A stretch of DNA of 52,738 nt from an uncultured Prevotellaceae bacterium (GTDB lineage Bacteria; Bacteroidota; Bacteroidia; Bacteroidales; Bacteroidaceae), in assembly GCA_900318795.1 (NCBI GenBank), contig ONLU01000037.1, positions 1 through 52,738 of the forward strand, in the 5' to 3' direction. The translations under genes and the position numbers were made by a program. Positions 50,001 through 52,738 of the stretch are shown here, piece by piece. Below the pieces are notes generated by a model that saw nothing but the letters and a program-made list of their open reading frames with translations, ran no database searches and had not been told where the DNA came from. Position 1 is the stretch's first letter. The number at the start of each line of letters is the position of its first letter.

Positions 50001-52660
50001 ATGAGCCAAAAAAGAGTTTATACTTTCGGCAATGGTAAGGCCGAAGGTAACGCAAAGATGCGTGAGGAATTGGGTGGCAAGGGTGCGAACCTTGCTGAGA
50101 TGAACCTTATTGGTGTTCCCGTTCCTCCTGGTTTCACTATCACTACAGATTGCTGCAACGAGTATTATCAGGTTGGTCAGGAGAAGATTATGGAACTCCT
50201 GAATGACGATGTGATGGCTGCAGTAAAGCATATTGAGAGTCTGATGAATTCGAAGTTCGGCGACAAGGAGAACCCTCTGCTTGTGTCGGTACGTTCGGGC
50301 GCTCGTGCCTCTATGCCTGGTATGATGGATACCATTCTGAACCTGGGTTTGAATGACGAGGTTGCCGAGGGTATGGTCAAGAAGACCAACAATCCTCACT
50401 TCGTATACGACAGCTATCGCCGCTTCGTGCAGATGTATGGTGACGTTGTACTGGAGATGAAGCCAGTGAACAAGACCGACATCGATCCGTTCGAGGAGAT
50501 TATCGAGAAGGTAAAGGCAGAGCGTGGCGTGAAGTTAGACAAGGACTTGAGCGTTGACGAGCTGAAGAAGTTGGTTCAGCTGTTCAAGGCTGCCATCAAG
50601 GAGCGCACAGGCAAGAGCTTCCCCGACGATCCTATTGAGCAGTTGTGGGGTGCTATCTGCGCTGTTTTCCGTTCATGGATGAACGAGCGTGCCATCTTGT
50701 ATCGTAAGATGGAAGGCATCCCCGACGAGTGGGGTACAGCTGTTAGCGTCATGGCTATGGTGTTCGGTAACATGGGCGACACCTCTGCTACTGGTGTATG
50801 CTTCAGCCGCGATGCTGCTAATGGTGAGAACCTGTTCAACGGCGAGTACCTGGTTAATGCACAGGGTGAGGACGTTGTGGCAGGTATCCGTACACCTCAG
50901 CAGATTACCAAGATTGGTTCTCAGCGCTGGGCTGAGCGCGCTGGCATCAGCGAGGCTGACCGTGTGGCCAAGTATCCTTCTATGGAGGAGGCTATGCCCG
51001 AAATCTATCAGCAGTTGAATGGAATCCAGGAGAAGCTCGAGGAGCACTATCGTGACATGCAGGATATGGAGTTCACCGTACAGGAAGGCAAACTGTGGTT
51101 CTTGCAGACTCGTAATGGTAAGCGTACCGGTGCTGCCATGGTGAAGATTGCCATTGACTTGCTGCACGAAGGCAAGATTGACGAGAAGACCGCTATTATG
51201 CGTTGCGAGCCCCAGAAACTCGACGAGCTGCTGCACCCCGTATTTGACAAGAAAGCCCTCTCTACCGCTAAGGTGATAGCCCAGGGTCTGCCTGCATCTC
51301 CCGGTGCTGCCTGCGGTCAGATCGTATTCCACGCTGACGACGCTCAGGCTTGGCACAAGGACGGACACAAGGTTGTGCTCGTTCGTATCGAGACCTCTCC
51401 AGAAGACCTTGCCGGTATGTCAGCAGCAGAAGGCATTCTGACTGCCCGTGGTGGTATGACCTCTCACGCTGCCGTTGTGGCTCGTGGCATGGGTAAGTGC
51501 TGCGTGTCTGGTGTCGGTTCGCTGAATGTCAGCTATAAGGACAAGACTGTCGAGATTGACGGTACTGTTTACAAGGAGGGTGACTACATCTCTCTGAATG
51601 GTACTACAGGTCAGGTTTACGCTGGCGAGGTTCCCACCAAGGCTGCTGAGCTGAGTGGTGACTTCAAGGAGCTGATGGACCTCTGCGACAAGTATACCAA
51701 GTTGCAGGTTCGCACCAATGCCGATACACCGCGCGATGCACAGTTGGCTCGCGACTTCGGTGCCAAGGGTATTGGTCTGACACGTACTGAGCACATGTTC
51801 TTCGAGGATAAGAAGATTATTGCCATGCGTGAGATGATTCTCGCCGACAGCGTTGCCGGACGTGAGAAGGCTCTCGCTAAGTTGCTGCCTTACCAGAAAG
51901 CAGACTTCAAGGGCATTCTCGAGGCTATGGACGGTCTGCCCGTTAACATCCGTCTGCTCGATCCTCCCTTGCACGAGTTCGTTCCCCACGATCTAGCTGG
52001 TCAGGAGACCATGGCTAAGGAGATGGGTGTCAGCGTTGAGGACATTAAGCGCCGTGTAGACTCACTGGCAGAGAATAACCCGATGCTTGGTCACCGTGGT
52101 TGCCGTCTGGGCATAACCTTCCCCGAAATCACCGCCATGCAGACCAAGGCTATCCTGGGTGCTGCTTGCGAGCTGAAGAAGGAAGGAAAGAATCCTATGC
52201 CAGAGATCATGGTTCCCCTGATTGGTACACTCTATGAGTTGAAACAGCAGAAGGAGGTTATCCTGCATGCTGCCAAGGAAGTCTTCCAGGAGTATGGCAT
52301 TGAGGTTGAGTTCGAGATCGGTACCATGATTGAGATTCCTCGTGCTGCCCTGACTGCAGACCGCATCGCTACTGAGGCTCAGTACTTCTCATTCGGTACC
52401 AACGACCTGACTCAGATGACCTTCGGTTACAGCCGCGACGATATCGCTTCGTTCCTGGTGTAGGCCGTCTCATTAAGTTTGCTGTCAGCGAGGGTCGCGC
52501 TGTACGTCCAGACCTCCGTTGCGGTATCTGTGGTGAGCATGGTGGTGAGCCCAGCTCTGTGAAGTTCTGCGCAAAGATTGGCATGAACTACGCCAGCTGC
52601 TCTCCGTTCCGTGTGCCCATCGCCCGCCTCGCCGCCGCGCAGGCAGCCGTAGAAGAGTAA
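50001..52660 (+). pseudogene. ppdK: Pyruvate phosphate dikinase, frameshifted near the 3' end
   Basis: The frame from ATG 50001 gives 820 residues with all upstream PPDK parts: ATP-binding SVRSGARASMPGMMDTILNLG, the phospho-histidine site TARGGMTSHAAVVARG (H489) and the PEP/pyruvate barrel up to [18 protein letters not shown]. It then stops at 52461-52463. The remaining C-terminus is in another frame from 52457 to 52660: [20 protein letters not shown], then [18 protein letters not shown], holding the likely catalytic cysteine. Known PPDKs carry about 20 more residues between the two parts, so about 61 bases seem to be missing. The enzyme normally interconverts PEP and pyruvate in glycolysis and gluconeogenesis. 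It is either a real inactivating deletion or an assembly error. Confidence 0.85.
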
Positions 52661-52680
52661 ATATCACTCTTACAATAATG

Positions 52681-52715
52681 AAAGGGATCTGTCCGCTTGG
52701 GCAGGCCCCTTTTTT
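52681..52715 (+). terminator. Intrinsic terminator after ppdK
   Basis: AAAGGG..CTG.CC pairs with GG.CAG..CCCTTT, with mismatches, followed by a run of T. It is 20 bases after the restored-frame stop, as expected for the original gene. Confidence 0.75.
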
Positions 52716-52738
52716 ATTGTATTTGCTAAATATACTTT

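Noticed and set aside
1-52738. Insertion sequences, prophage, rRNA genes, CRISPR-Cas
   Set aside because: No transposase, integrase, phage structural, rRNA or Cas-like sequence was seen on either strand.

Overview
The window looks like a chromosomal segment of a Bacteroidales bacterium, most likely Prevotellaceae (Prevotella or a close relative). This rests on the sequence and on family knowledge, not on a database search. Nearly every gene with its own promoter has the Bacteroidetes -7 element TAnnTTTG. The gene content also fits: a primary sigma factor without region 1.1, a DUF5686 outer-membrane protein, a serine palmitoyltransferase, a DUF5112/DUF5113-type sensor with its regulator, a flavodoxin/DUF2023 pair, a pyruvate phosphate dikinase and an HU-related fragment.

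Layout. 1-3.0 kb: an HU-like remnant, two copies of a promoter-bearing repeat, then a GC-rich operon of a HAD phosphatase, panB and an MFS transporter. 3.0-14.3 kb (minus strand): a translationally coupled DUF5686/AddA/AddB set, the primary sigma factor and malic enzyme maeB. 14.4-17 kb: a TetR regulator divergent from maeB, cytidine deaminase, a LysM glucosaminidase and an acidic hypothetical protein. 17.2-22.9 kb: rseC-rnfBCDGEA, a complete Rnf electron-transport operon. 23-25.9 kb: tRNA-Cys, a 48-residue Cys-rich membrane protein, a lipid kinase divergent from serine palmitoyltransferase, and tRNA-Pro. 25.9-27.2 kb: an accessory pocket with a 248-bp inverted-repeat element and a decayed toxin-antitoxin pair. 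27.2-39.3 kb: an M13 peptidase lipoprotein, pheT, yebC, serC-serA, an OmpH-like lipoprotein with a DEAD-box helicase, and pepD. 39.3-49 kb: a RelA/SpoT enzyme with a degraded hydrolase site, the kdgK-DUF4177-kdgA operon, a very large two-part sensor with its response regulator, flavodoxin and DUF2023. 49-52.7 kb: an AlkZ-related protein and a ppdK gene that is broken by a frameshift near its 3' end.

Themes. Redox and energy functions recur (Rnf, flavodoxin, malic enzyme, PPDK), as do serine supply and sphingolipid synthesis (serA, serC, serine palmitoyltransferase, lipid kinase) and uronate catabolism (kdgK, kdgA). Several genes have start codons so close to the -7 box that their mRNAs may be leaderless. 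Two repeat families sit at transcription-control positions: a promoter-bearing repeat and an A/G/T-only linker between cistrons. The most unusual items are the inverted-repeat element at 26291-26538, the sensor protein whose ATP-binding and candidate phospho-acceptor sites lie in different membrane-bounded halves, and a perfect terminator-like hairpin inside the start of that sensor gene.
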